The notes under the pieces were generated by a model. The model ran no database searches. It was not told the origin of the DNA and saw only the letters and a program-made list of their open reading frames with translations. DNA of 64,000 nt from Pseudoips prasinana (Eukaryota > Arthropoda > Insecta > Lepidoptera > Nolidae). Within the stretch, counting starts at the first letter, position 1. Each line of letters opens with the position of its first letter. Shown piece by piece: positions 18,641 to 29,115 of this stretch. The stretch covers positions 8,184,001 to 8,248,000 of the forward strand of contig OX621266.1 in assembly GCA_951640165.1 (NCBI GenBank), written 5' to 3'. The translations under genes and the position numbers were made by a program.

Positions 18641-20781
18641 CTAATCACCACCAGAAGGAGGGAGGCGACGATCGTACAACCGCCGTCTCCCACCCCTTCT
18701 TCGCCTGCGGAGCGGCGGCGCGAGAGGATCATCCTCCCGCGCGCGCTCCGCCGCCTCCTTTTGCGACATAACATCCTCGCAAAAGGAGGCAACCGCCGCC
18801 CAAGCCTCCTCACTCCCCAGCATGGAATTCACCACACTGGGAAGTGAGAGGTCCCGCCCGACCACATCAGTCAGGGCACGGCACAGCTCAACCCAGGCTG
18901 GGCACACCTCGAGGACATGCACGCAGGCACACCTCCTATGGAGGGAGTCCGCCCAGGCCAGGCCAGGATCATCCGCAGATATTGGGGCACTCCGTGGTAT
19001 TTGAGTGCCTCCAATATGGTCGAGTGGGGCACGGAGTTGAAGGCGTTGGCAATGTCGAACGACACCGCCAACACTCCGTCCCCAGCCTCGACCGCCTCCT
19101 GCACGTGGCCCCTGAGTAGGGCCACCGCGTCGACCGTCGAACGCCCTTGTCGAAACCCGAACTGGGCGTCCGACAGGTCCGGCCCTACCTCCCGCAAATG
19201 GCTGTTAAGCCGGGTGGCGAGGATCCCCTCGAACAGTTTACCGACCTCATCGAGCAGAACGATGGGCCGGTATGCCGAGGGGGAGTCCACCGGGCGCCCC
19301 TCCTTCCGGAGCAGGCAAAGCTGCCCCTCCTTCCAGAGCTTCGGGAACCTCCCAGCCGTCAGGCACGCGCTGAAGAGGTCCCGAAACCTCTCCTCCATAA
19401 GGGACGCCGCGATGGCCACCACCCGTGCGGGGACACCATCCGGTCCAGGGGCCGTCTTCTTCGCGCGGAGGGACAAAACCCCCGCGCGAAGTTCCTCCAC
19501 CGACACTGGAGGGACCTCCTCCTCCAGCGAAGCCACCACCCCCCCCAGTGGGGGGTTCATCGTTGGAGGGGTGAATTCGGTCCTGCGCGGAAACAATGAC
19601 CGAACCACCCCATCCAGCAACGCCGGCTCTAGGGTCTCCGTTAGTGGGGGGCCATAAGGGCGCAGCTGGCTCCGCGCCAGCTTATATGGCCTCCCAAACG
19701 GATCCCTGTCGAGTCCCTCCAGCATCTCGGCCCTTGCCGAGTCTTCGGCGGCGCACATTGCCGACTTGAGGACCGTCTTTGCCTCTACGTAAGAGGCGTA
19801 GAGGCGGTCCTCCTCAGCCTGACATCGGCTGGTGCGCCGCCGACTCCGCGTGTAGGCCCTCTTGGCCTCCACGCACGCGGCCCGGAGCACCGCCAGCTCC
19901 CCCGTCCACCAGTAAACGGCGCGACGGGGAGGCGGACGGCGAGACCGAGGCATGCTAGAGTTGCACACCTCGGTCAGGGACCCCCGGAGCTGAACCGCTG
20001 CGGCGTCTACGTCCATGCTCTGCACAGGGGACGAGAGCCAGTCCCGGAGGAACGCTGCCTCCTGGGCTGCCTCCCGGTCCAGGCGGGTGAGAGCCCACCG
20101 CGGGAAGGGAGATTGGCCCGAGCGGGCCATCCCCCGAGGGCTCTGGGTGGAGATGTCGAACCGCACATATCGGTGGTCCGACAGGGTCTCCACCATCTCC
20201 ACCCGCCAGTTCATGACGCGGGCGGCTAACACAGGGGTGGCGAACGACACGTCCACCACTGACCCTCCCTGTTGCCGCACACACGTCTGAACATCCCCCC
20301 TGTTTAGCAGGGACACACCGCACGAAGCCGCCCAAAATTCGGCAGCGCGCCCCCGGACGTTACATGACGCCGCTGGGTTGCCCCAGGCCACCGCCTTGGC
20401 GTTCAGGTCGCCCAACACGGCGACCTGACGTGGTGCCGCCCTCCCGACGACTGCCGTAAGGACCTCGAGAAAGTTCTCGAAGTCCCTTAGAGGGCGGTTT
20501 GGGGAGAAATAGACCCCGACCAGGGCTATGTCTCCCCACGCGGCGGCCACGTATCCCGGACCCCTCTCTAAAAGCGAGAGGGGAGGGGAGTCCGTGGCAG
20601 GCCGCGACACCAACGCCACCAAGCCGTCTCGATCACCCAGCCAACGGCCAGGTACCGAGTACGGCTCGGCGACCACCGCCACGTCCACCAACCACTCGGC
20701 CACAGTCTGCATCAACAGATCCTGTGCCGCTCTGCAGTGGTTGGTGTTCGCCTGGAGGATGCGATGTTTGACTCTAGGCAT
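18641..20781 (-). pseudogene. A5 ORF2 remnant: endonuclease and N-terminal RT only
   Basis: From the TAATG-coupled ATG at 20781 the frame is open for 636 codons. It covers the whole endonuclease (QANTNHC, AEPY, GDLNAK, SDHRYV) and RT motifs up to SFDIANAFN and YLRMILA. At about 18960 it jumps through a short scrambled stretch into a shifted frame and ends at 18871. The GVPQGS and YADD motifs and the zinc finger are lost. A separate 93-codon frame (18641-18922) keeps the normal C-terminus. The endonuclease could be made, but polymerase activity cannot. Confidence 0.88.
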
Positions 20782-22880
20782 TAGTCGGTCATCGCACCCC
20801 CCTCCTCCACGGCCGCCGAGGTCCCAGCCTCTGGGACGGCGGTGGCAGCAACAGGCCGGGTCGGCGCCTGTTCTTTGCCCTTCTTAAGGGGAGGACTGCA
20901 ATTCCTCCCCTTCATTATATGGCCCGCAGGGCGGCCACTGGCTGCACAAACTGCGCAGTGCGGCGCGGTGGCCATGCAGGAGGCGGCTTTGTGTCCCTCC
21001 TTGCCGCAGCGGTAGCAGCTGTCCGTCCTGTCTATTGTGGACGGACAGAGAGCCCGGGTGTGTCCGATGCCGAAGCACTTATAACACCTTAAAGGCTGGT
21101 CTTCAAGGGCCCGGACTGCACCCGAGCTGAAGCCGACGGCGAGCCGTCCCTTTTCAAGGACGGCTTTGGCAGCGGCGACTGGGCACTCCAGCCGAATAGT
21201 GCCCATGCCGCCGCGCCCGGGCCTGATGCCCCCGCCCTGCACCGCTGCGACTGCGCAGCCACCTATAGCTGCGATCGCCGCTACCACCTCCTCCTTGGTG
21301 ACGGAGTCGTCCAGATCCGTCACCTCGATGGCCGCCGACTTCACCGGCCTGGCCACCTTCGCCACGTCCGCAATGACCTCTTGCAGCTTTGCCGCGAAGA
21401 GGTCTGCGTTCTTCCCGCCCTCAGCACCCGGGAACTCAAAGATCCGGGCCCCAGCCTGTGTGCGGCGGCATGAGATTTTGCCGATCCCCAGTTTAGCTGG
21501 ATCAGCATTTGCACGCGCCCGCACCATTATGGACGCGTAGGTCTGTCCCCGCTCCGCAGCCTCCGCGGTGAGCGTCACCACGACGGCTGCGGTCTTGGGA
21601 GGAACCAAGTTCCTCTTAGCACCGGCTGGGAGCGAACCCTTCCCCTTTCCCTTGCCAGTCGACGACTGACCGGCAGGGGTGGTGGCGGAGACGGCTGGGG
21701 GGGTGGTTTTCCCCTTCCCTTTACCCTTGCCAGTCGGCCTCGACTGGCTGGGAGTGGTGGTGGCGGGGACGGCAGGGACGACCGCTGCCGTCTTTTTGCC
21801 CTTGCCCTTCCCCTTACCGACCACCTTCGTCCAGCCCTGCTGGTTGGTCGGGGTGGTGGAAGGGAGAAGGGCGTCCTCCCTCTGAGAAGTGGGCACCGGC
21901 TCTCGCCTCTTGTCCGCCGCAAGTGGTGGTCGGAGGCGTTTCTCCGGAAGGAGCCGGTCCTCGATGCCCGCTAGGCAGGCTCTCACAAAAGCCCGCTCCT
22001 CCGCCATAACCTTGCGGAGGATATCCTCAAGGCCGGAGGAGGGAGCGAGGCTCTCTTCCGCATGCCTGGGCTCGGCCTGGGATGGCTGGGCCGTGGCTTC
22101 AGCCAGCTTCAGGTGCAGCTGGCTGACCTCTGACTGCAGGCGATCTACTTTCGCCTGCAGTTGCCGCGTTTCGTCGCTGGCCTTGCGGTCCACCAGCTCC
22201 GCGACGATGCCACGCATGCTGGCGGCCCGGCATTTGAGGGACTTCTGGAAAGTCCCCTTCAAATGCGAGGACTTGGCGGCGACCTCCACGATCGCCTCCT
22301 CGTCCTCCAAGGCCATCCTCTGGAGTTCGGCCAGGGAGTGGTCCGCGTACAGGACGCGGGACGCCCCGTACCCGGACTTGGCACGGGCGACGCGCGCCCG
22401 TTCTTCCTGGGCCGCAACCCGCTCCTCCAGCTCTTGCTGGAGCTGCTCCCGCCGAGTCAGGTCCAGCTCACGCTGGGCGTCGGCCAAACCCACGTCATGG
22501 GTGTCTGCCACTGTCGTCGCCTTTTTGGCCTTCACCTTTCTTTTTGGCTCCTTCGCCGAACCCGACGCCGAGGAGCCATCCGACACGACTTTGAGGAAGG
22601 AACGTTTCCTCGAAGCCGATCGTGATCGAGCAATCTCGATCACCATCGCGCCATCTGACGCAGTAGACTCGTTGTCTGTGTCCGACAATGAGTCCACCCT
22701 CCCTCCGTAGAAGGTTCTACCTTCTTCCGACGCTTCAGCGTCGCGTTGGCCCTGAGAAGGGCCTTTTGGTTGGCCCTGAGAAGGGCCTTTGGGTTGGCCC
22801 TGAGAAGGGCCTTTGGGTTGGCCCTGAGAAGGGCCTTTTTTAATGAAATGCCCGAGGGCATCCCGCGCGGGTTTAGGCAT
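20781..22880 (-). CDS. A5 ORF1: Gag-like RNA-binding protein (intact)
   Basis: 699 residues from the ATG at 22880 (MPKPARDALGHF) to the TAATG overlap. It has four KGPSQGQP repeats, Arg/Ser-rich and coiled-coil-like segments, Lys-Gly tracts, the conserved region from TAAVVVTLTAEAAERG onward, and three knuckles (CYKCFGIGHTRALC, CYRCGKEGHKAASC, CAVCAASGRPAGH...C). With its ORF2 broken, this copy could at most supply Gag to other copies (inference). Confidence 0.9.
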   Translation of the reverse strand: MPKPARDALGHFIKKGPSQGQPKGPSQGQPKGPSQGQPKGPSQGQRDAEASEEGRTFYGGRVDSLSDTDNESTASDGAMVIEIARSRSASRKRSFLKVVSDGSSASGSAKEPKRKVKAKKATTVADTHDVGLADAQRELDLTRREQLQQELEERVAAQEERARVARAKSGYGASRVLYADHSLAELQRMALEDEEAIVEVAAKSSHLKGTFQKSLKCRAASMRGIVAELVDRKASDETRQLQAKVDRLQSEVSQLHLKLAEATAQPSQAEPRHAEESLAPSSGLEDILRKVMAEERAFVRACLAGIEDRLLPEKRLRPPLAADKRREPVPTSQREDALLPSTTPTNQQGWTKVVGKGKGKGKKTAAVVPAVPATTTPSQSRPTGKGKGKGKTTPPAVSATTPAGQSSTGKGKGKGSLPAGAKRNLVPPKTAAVVVTLTAEAAERGQTYASIMVRARANADPAKLGIGKISCRRTQAGARIFEFPGAEGGKNADLFAAKLQEVIADVAKVARPVKSAAIEVTDLDDSVTKEEVVAAIAAIGGCAVAAVQGGGIRPGRGGMGTIRLECPVAAAKAVLEKGRLAVGFSSGAVRALEDQPLRCYKCFGIGHTRALCPSTIDRTDSCYRCGKEGHKAASCMATAPHCAVCAASGRPAGHIMKGRNCSPPLKKGKEQAPTRPVAATAVPEAGTSAAVEEGGAMTD
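22746..22841 (-). repeat. 24-nt coding repeat, 4 units, in A5 ORF1
   Basis: Four KGPSQGQP-coding units with internal inverted repeats. Confidence 0.85.
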
Positions 22881-23031
22881 TTCCGACAAGTTCGTAGCTT
22901 CCAGGCAATAAGATCGCTACGATGCACAGTGCACTTTGGCCGTACCCAGTCTGCCACTCCGTTACGGTGGTCAGAACTGGGACGTTTCCAGGGAACACGA
23001 CGAGGACGTAAGCACTGTGGGGTGGTTCCCC

Positions 23032-23037
23032 AGTCGA
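23032..23037. other. AGTCGA junction filler at A5 5' end
   Basis: Six bases belong neither to the element 5' end nor to the TTAGG repeat. The same hexamer occurs at 28748-28753 at the differently truncated 5' end of A6. Confidence 0.6.
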
Positions 23038-23046
23038 AACCTAACC
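23038..23046 (-). repeat. telomeric TTAGG spacer, 9 nt
   Basis: AACCTAACC before the A6 poly(A) tail (T's 23047-23069). Confidence 0.9.
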
Positions 23047-23391
23047 TTTTTTTTTTTTTTTTTTTTTTTGTTTGCGCTGGGAAAAAATGCGTTACGCATA
23101 CCCGCCCATTGGGGGATGGACGGGTTATGTGGGACTCTCCGGCTACTCCGGCATACCCACTAAAATAACCCAGCGGCACTCCCGCATCGTCTGTGTGGAG
23201 GGGGACTGGGAAACCGGCTCAGCCTTTACGTCCAGTCCCCCACCGACGACCGCCCGCCTTTACAGCGGGGCCCGCACGCCCCTCCCTAAGTGGAGGGGCC
23301 CGGAAACGACCATGAGTGCTCGGCCGTTCCCGCCCGACGAGGGTGGTGATCAGTGCAATGCGAGCGAAGGCGCCCCCGCGCCTGTCGCCCG

Positions 23392-26300
23392 CTAATCACT
23401 ACCAGAAGGAGGGAGGCGACGATCGTACAACCGCCGTCTCCCACCCCTTCTTCGCCTGCGGAGCGGCGGCGCGAGAGGATCATCCTCCCGCGCGCGCTCC
23501 GCCGCCTCCTTTTGCGACATAACATCCTCGCAAAAGGAGGCAACCGCCGCCCAAGCCTCCTCACTCCCCAGCATGGAATTCACCACACTGGGAAGTGAGA
23601 GGTCCAGCCCAACGACAGTATTCAGGGCACGGCGCAGCTCAGCCCAGGCTGGGCACACCTCGAGGGTGTGCTGCGCCGTGTCCTCCGCGGCTCCGCATTC
23701 ATGGCACGCCGGGGTTTCCTCCCTCCGGATCCGGTGCAGGTGCGTTCCGAAACAGCCATGTCCGGACAACACCTGCACTAGACGGAACGAGAGGAAACCG
23801 TGGGGGCGCTCGAGCCATTCCCGCAGGACTGGACCGAGCGCGTCCAGCGTCCGGCGCCCAAAAGTGGCGGAGGCGAGGTCCCGTGCCCAGTGCAGGACGA
23901 TGGCGTCCCTCGCCTCCCGCCGCACGGCCTCCCGCTCTTGCACGGCGGGGCGCTCAACTAGCGCCCTACGCCGCGCCGCCCATTCGTACACTCTGGCGAG
24001 CACCCATGCCTCCAATTCCCATGGAGGGGTGCCAGCCAGAGCGCACGCCGCCGCGAAACCCACCGAGCGGTAGGCTCTCGCCACCCGCTGTGCAATGGCC
24101 CGTTGGGGCCTGCGGATGGCGGTTGCATTCTCCCTCCTGTGGAGGGAGTCCGCCCAGATGGGAGCCCCATACAGGGCCATGCTTTTGAGGATGCCGGCAT
24201 AGAGGCGCCGGCATCGCTCTTTGGGCCCTCCCAGGTTTGGGAGGAGCCATGAGAGGGCGTCCGCGGCTTTCAGCAGGCGCGTCGACAGCCCGCTAAAGTG
24301 CGGGCCGAAGCGCCACCTGCTGTCCAGCACGAGGCCCAGATACTTCATCTGGGCCCCGACCCCTATCCGGACGCCCTCCACCACGATGTGGGCGTCAGGT
24401 GGGCAGCGCTGCCGAGGCCCGTGAAAGAACACGGCCTCGGTCTTGTTCAGCGCTACCCCCAATCCAAGCTGGCGGATCCTACCTGCCACTAAGGATCCGC
24501 CAGCTGAGGCCAGACAGGCCGCCTCCCTAAAATCCCTCCCCCGGGCAGCGAGGAGAGTGTCATCCGCGTAGCAGATGACACTCGTGCCCTGGAGGAGGGT
24601 GCCCCGCAGGAGCCAATCGAATCCGATGTTCCACAAGAGGGGCCCTAGGACCGAACCCTGTGGAACACCGGACTCCGCGCCGTAGCGCCTGATCCTGGCC
24701 GTCCTGTCCGCCAGGAGGACCTCCCGGTCCTCCAGGTAGTTGGCCAGGATCGCCCGCAGATATTGGGGCACTCCGTGGTACCGGAGTGCCTCCAATATGG
24801 TCGAGTGGGGCACGGAGTTGAACGCGTTGGCGATGTCGAACGACACCGCCAACACTCCGTCCCCAGCTCCGACCGCCTCCTGCACTTGGCCCCTGAGTAG
24901 GGCCACCGCATCGACCGTCGAACGCCCCTGTCGAAACCCGAACTGGGCGTCCGACAGGTCTGGCCCTACCTCCCGCAACTGGCTATTAAGCCAGGTGGCG
25001 ATGATCCCCTCGAACAATTTACCGACCTCATCGAGCAGAACGATGGGCCGGTATGCCGAGGGGGAGTCCACCGGGCGTCCCTCCTTCTGGAGCAGGCAAA
25101 GCTGCCCCTCCTTCCAGAGCTTCGGGAACCTCCCAGCCGTCAGGCACGCGCTGAAGAGGTCCCGAAACCTCTCCTCCATAAGGGACGCCCTTATGGCCAC
25201 CACCCGTGCGGGGACACCATCCAGTCCAGGGGCCGTCTTCTTCGCGCGGAGGGCAGAACCCCCGCGCGAAGTTCCTCCACCGATACTGGAGGGACCTCCT
25301 CCGGCGAAGCCACCACCCCCCCCAGTGGGGGGTTCATCGTTGGTGGGGTGAATTCGGTCCTGCGCGGAAACAGTGACCGAACCACCCCATCCAGCAACGC
25401 CGGCTCTAGGGTCTCCGTTAGTGGGGGGCCATAAGGGCGCAGCTGGCTCCGCGCCAGCTTATATGGCCTCCCAAACGGATCCCTATCGAGTCCCTCCAGC
25501 ATCTCGGCCCTTGCCGAGTCTTCGGCGGCGCACATTGCCGACTTGAGGACCGTCTTTGCCTCTACGTAAGAGGCGTAGAGGCGGTCCTCCTCGGCCTGAC
25601 ATCGGCTGGTGCGCCGCCGACTCCGCGTGTAGGCCCTCCTGGCCTCCACGCACGCGGCCCGGAGCGCCGCCAGCTCCCCCGTCCACCAATAAACAGCGCG
25701 ACGGGGAGGCGGACGGCGAGACCGAGGCATGCTGGAATTGCACACCTCGGTCAGGGACCTTCGCAGCTGGACCGCTGCGGCGTCCACGTCCGTCACCTCC
25801 ACAGGGGGCGAGAGCCAGTCCTCGAGGAACGCCGCCTCCTGGGCTGACTCCCGGTCCAGGCGGGTGAGAGCCCACCGCGGGAAGGGAGATTGGCCCGAGC
25901 GGGCAATCCCCCGAGGGCTCTGGGTGGAGATGTCGAACCGCACATATCGGTGGTCCGACAGGGTCTCCACCATCTCCACCCGCCAGTTCATGACGTGGGC
26001 GGCTAGCACAGGGGTGGCGAACGACACGTCCACCACTGACCCTCCCTGTTGCCGCACACACGTCTGAACATCCCCCCTGTTTAGCAGGGACACACCGCAC
26101 GAAGCCGCCCAAAATTCGGCAGCGCGCCCCCGGACGTTACATGACGCCGCTGGGTTGCCCCAGGCCACCGCCTTGGCGTTCAGGTCGCCCAACACGGCGA
26201 CCTGACGTGGTGCCGCCCTCCCGACGACTGCCGTAAGGACCTCGAGAAAGTTCTCGAAGTCCCTTAGAGGGCGGTTTGGGGAGAAATAGACCCCGACCAG

Positions 26301-26558
26301 GGCTATTTCTCCCCACGCGGCGGCCACGTATCCCGGACCCCTCTCTAAAAGCGAGAGGGGAGGGGAGTCCGTGGCAGGCCGCGACACCAACGCCACCAAG
26401 CCGTCTCGATCACCCAGCCAACGGCCAGGTACCGAGTACGGCTCGGCGACCACCGCCACGTCCACCAACCACTCGGCCACAGTCTGCATCAGCAGATCCT
26501 GGGCCGCTCTGCAGTGGTTGGTGTTCGCCTGGAGGATGCGATGTTCGATCCCACCCAT
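23392..26558 (-). pseudogene. A6 ORF2: one-base frameshift
   Basis: The 5' frame (25191-26558, 455 codons) encodes the endonuclease and linker. The 3' frame (23392-25203, 603 codons) encodes the RT, CCHC finger and C-terminus. They are separated by loss of one base near 25253: GGAGGGCAGAACC where other copies read GGAGGGACAGAACC. All catalytic motifs are otherwise present (QANTNHC, AEPY, GDLNAK, SDH; FGFRQGRST, GVPQGSVLG, ICYADDTLL; CHECGAAEDTAQH). The damage therefore looks recent, or could be a sequencing error, which read-level data would settle. Confidence 0.9.
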
Positions 26559-28627
26559 TAATTGGACATCGCACCCTCCTCCTCCACAGCCGCTGAGGTC
26601 CCAGCTGCTGGGACGGCGGTGGCAGCGACAGGCCGGGTCGGCGCCTGTATTTTGCCCTTCTTAAGGGGAGGACTGCAGTTCCTCCCCTTCATAATATGTC
26701 CCGCAGGGCGGCCACTAGCGGCACATACCGCGCAGTGCGGTGCGGCGGCCTTGCAGGAGGCGGATTTATGCCCCTCCTTGCCGCAGCGGTAGCAGCTGTC
26801 CGTCCTGTCTATTGTGGACGGACAGAGAGCCTGGGTGTGTCCGATGCCGAAGCACTTATAACACCTTAAAGGCTGGTCTTCAAGGGCCCGGACTGCACCC
26901 GAGCTGAAGCCGACGGCGAGCCGTCCCTTTTCGAGGACGGCTTTGGCAGCGGCGACTGGGCACTCCAGGCGAATGGTGCCCATGCCGCCGCGCCCGGGCC
27001 TGATGCCCCCGCCCTGCACCGCTGCGACTGTGCAGCCCCCAATGGCTGCGATCGCTGCCACCACCTCCTCCTTGGTGACTGAATCGTCAAGATCAGCCAC
27101 CTCGATGGCCGCCGACTTCACCGGCCTGGCCACCTTCGCCGCGTCCGCAATGACCTCTTGCAGCTTAGCTGCGAAGAGGTCGGCGTGTTTCCCGCCCTCA
27201 GCACCGGGGAACTCGAAGATACGAGCCCCAGCCTGTGTCCGGCGGCACGAGACTTTGCCGATCCCCAGTTTGGTTGGATCGGCATTGGCACGCGCCCGCA
27301 ACATTACGGACGCGTATGTCTCGCCCCGCTCCGCAGCCTCCGCGGTGAGCGTCATCACGACGGCTGCGGTTTTGGGAGGAACCAGGTTCCTCTTGGCACC
27401 GGCTGGGGGGGAACTCTTCCCTTTCCCCTTTTCCGTGCCAGTCGACTGACCAGCAGGGGTGGTGGTGGGGACGGCTGGGGCTGGAGGGGTTCTCTTCCCC
27501 TTCCCTTTCCCTTTGCCAGTCGGCTGCGACTGGCTGGGAGTGGTGGTGGCAGGAACGGCAGGGACGACAGCTGCCGTCCTTTTGCCCTTGCCCTTCCCCT
27601 TACCAACCACCTTCGTCCAGCCCTGCTGGTTGGTCGGGGTGGTGGAGGGGAGAAGGGCGTCCTCCCTCTGGGAGGTGGGCACCGGCTCTCGCCTCTTGTC
27701 AGCCGCAAGTGGCGGTCGGAGGACTTTCTCCGGCAAGAGCCGGTCTTCAATGCCCGCTAGGCAGGCCCGAACAAAGGCCCTCTCCTCCGCCATAACTTTG
27801 CGGAGGACATCTTCAAGGCCGGGGGAGGAGGCAAGGCCCTCTGCCGCAGGTCTAGGCTCGGCTTCGGATGGCCGGGCCGTGGCTTCAGCCAGCTTTTGGT
27901 GCAGCTGGCTTACCTCCTGCTGCAGGCGATCCACTTTCGCCTGCAGTTGCCGCGACTCGTCGCTGGCCTTGTGGTCGACCAGCTCCGCGACGATGCCGCG
28001 CATGCTGGCGGCCCGGCATTTGAGGGACTTTTGAAAAGTCCCTTTTAGGTGGGAGGACTTGGTGGCGACCTGGACGATTACCTCCTCGTCCTCCAATGCC
28101 ATCCGCTCCAGCTCGGCCAGGGAGTGGTCCGCGTACAGAACGCGGGACGCTCCGTATCCGGATTTGGCGCGGGCGGCGCGCGCCCGTTCCTCCCTGGCCG
28201 CTACCTGCTCCTCCAGGTCTTGTTGGAGCCGCTCCCGCTGAGCCAGGTCCAACTGACGCTGGGCGTCAACCAAACCCACGTCATGGGTGTCCGCCGTGGT
28301 CTTTTGTGCCTTCTTTTTTGGCTCCTTCGAACCTGAACCCGAGGCCGAGGATCCATCCGACCCGTGCTTGAGGTACGCCTTCCGCTTCCCCGATGCCGAT
28401 CGCGACCGAGAACCAGCGATCACCATCGAGTCGGCATCCGACGAAATGGACTCAATGTCGGAGTCCGACAAATCACCCGCCCTCCCTCCGTAGAAGGCCT
28501 TGCCTTCTTCCGACGCTGCTCCAGCTCCTCCTCCTTTTGGTTGGCCCTGAGAAGGGCCTTTGGGTTGGCCCTGAGAAGGGCCTTTTTTTACGAAATGCCC
28601 GAGGGCATCCCGCGCAGGTTTCGGCAT
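26558..28627 (-). CDS. A6 ORF1: Gag-like RNA-binding protein (intact)
   Basis: 689 residues from the ATG at 28627 to the TAATG overlap. It differs from the other copies mainly at the N terminus, where only two KGPSQGQP units remain, followed by a GGGAGAA stretch. Coiled-coil-like helices, Lys-Gly tracts, the conserved C-terminal region and three CCHC knuckles (the first CYKCFGIGHTQALC, the second CYRCGKEGHKSASC) are all present. Loss of repeat units without loss of frame suggests the repeat number is not critical. Confidence 0.9.
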   Translation of the reverse strand: MPKPARDALGHFVKKGPSQGQPKGPSQGQPKGGGAGAASEEGKAFYGGRAGDLSDSDIESISSDADSMVIAGSRSRSASGKRKAYLKHGSDGSSASGSGSKEPKKKAQKTTADTHDVGLVDAQRQLDLAQRERLQQDLEEQVAAREERARAARAKSGYGASRVLYADHSLAELERMALEDEEVIVQVATKSSHLKGTFQKSLKCRAASMRGIVAELVDHKASDESRQLQAKVDRLQQEVSQLHQKLAEATARPSEAEPRPAAEGLASSPGLEDVLRKVMAEERAFVRACLAGIEDRLLPEKVLRPPLAADKRREPVPTSQREDALLPSTTPTNQQGWTKVVGKGKGKGKRTAAVVPAVPATTTPSQSQPTGKGKGKGKRTPPAPAVPTTTPAGQSTGTEKGKGKSSPPAGAKRNLVPPKTAAVVMTLTAEAAERGETYASVMLRARANADPTKLGIGKVSCRRTQAGARIFEFPGAEGGKHADLFAAKLQEVIADAAKVARPVKSAAIEVADLDDSVTKEEVVAAIAAIGGCTVAAVQGGGIRPGRGGMGTIRLECPVAAAKAVLEKGRLAVGFSSGAVRALEDQPLRCYKCFGIGHTQALCPSTIDRTDSCYRCGKEGHKSASCKAAAPHCAVCAASGRPAGHIMKGRNCSPPLKKGKIQAPTRPVAATAVPAAGTSAAVEEEGAMSN
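28541..28588 (-). repeat. 24-nt coding repeat, 2 units, in A6 ORF1
   Basis: Contracted version of the KGPSQGQP-coding array. Confidence 0.8.
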
Positions 28628-28753
28628 TCCGAACAAAGCAAGATACGTAGCACGCAAGGCAGATATTCGCTACGAAGCACAGTGCACTTTAGCCGTACCC
28701 AGTCTGCCACTCCGTTACGGTGGTCAGAACTGGGACGTTTCCGGGGAAGTCGA

Positions 28754-28772
28754 AACCTAACCTAACCTAACC
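28754..28772 (-). repeat. telomeric TTAGG spacer, 19 nt
   Basis: Three CCTAA steps between the AGTCGA filler and the A7 poly(A) tail (T's 28773-28793). Confidence 0.9.
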
Positions 28773-29115
28773 TTTTTTTTTTTTTTTTTTTTTGTTTGCG
28801 CTGGGAAAAAATGCGTTACGCATACCCGCCCATTGGGGGATGGACGGGTTATGTGGGACTCTCCGGCTACTCCGGCATACCCACTAAAATAACCCAGCGG
28901 CACTCCCGCATCGTCTGTGTGGAGGGGGACTGGGAAACCGGCTCAGCCTTTACGTCCAGTCCCCCACCGACGACCGCCCGCCTTTACAGCGGGGCCCGCA
29001 CGCCCCTCCCTAAGTGGAGGGGCCCGGGAACGACCGTGAGTGCTCGGCCGTTCCCGCCCGACGAGGGTGGTGATCAGTGCAATGCGAGCGAAGGCGCCCC
29101 CGCGCCTGTCGCCCG

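Larger units (their letters stand above)
18303..23031 (-). mobile_element. A5: family A element with ORF2 core deleted
   Basis: Normal 3' UTR and 16-nt poly(A), intact ORF1 and full 5' UTR. A deletion/rearrangement at about 18914-18962 removes the RT core, thumb and part of the C-terminal region of ORF2. A 6-nt filler, AGTCGA (23032-23037), sits between its 5' terminal CCCC and the telomeric spacer. Confidence 0.88.
23047..28747 (-). mobile_element. A6: family A element, slightly 5'-truncated
   Basis: 23-nt poly(A), normal 3' UTR, ORF2 with a single-base frameshift, intact ORF1 with only two KGPSQGQP units, and a 5' UTR lacking its first ~46 nt. The truncated 5' end is followed by AGTCGA (28748-28753), then telomeric repeats. 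Confidence 0.88.
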
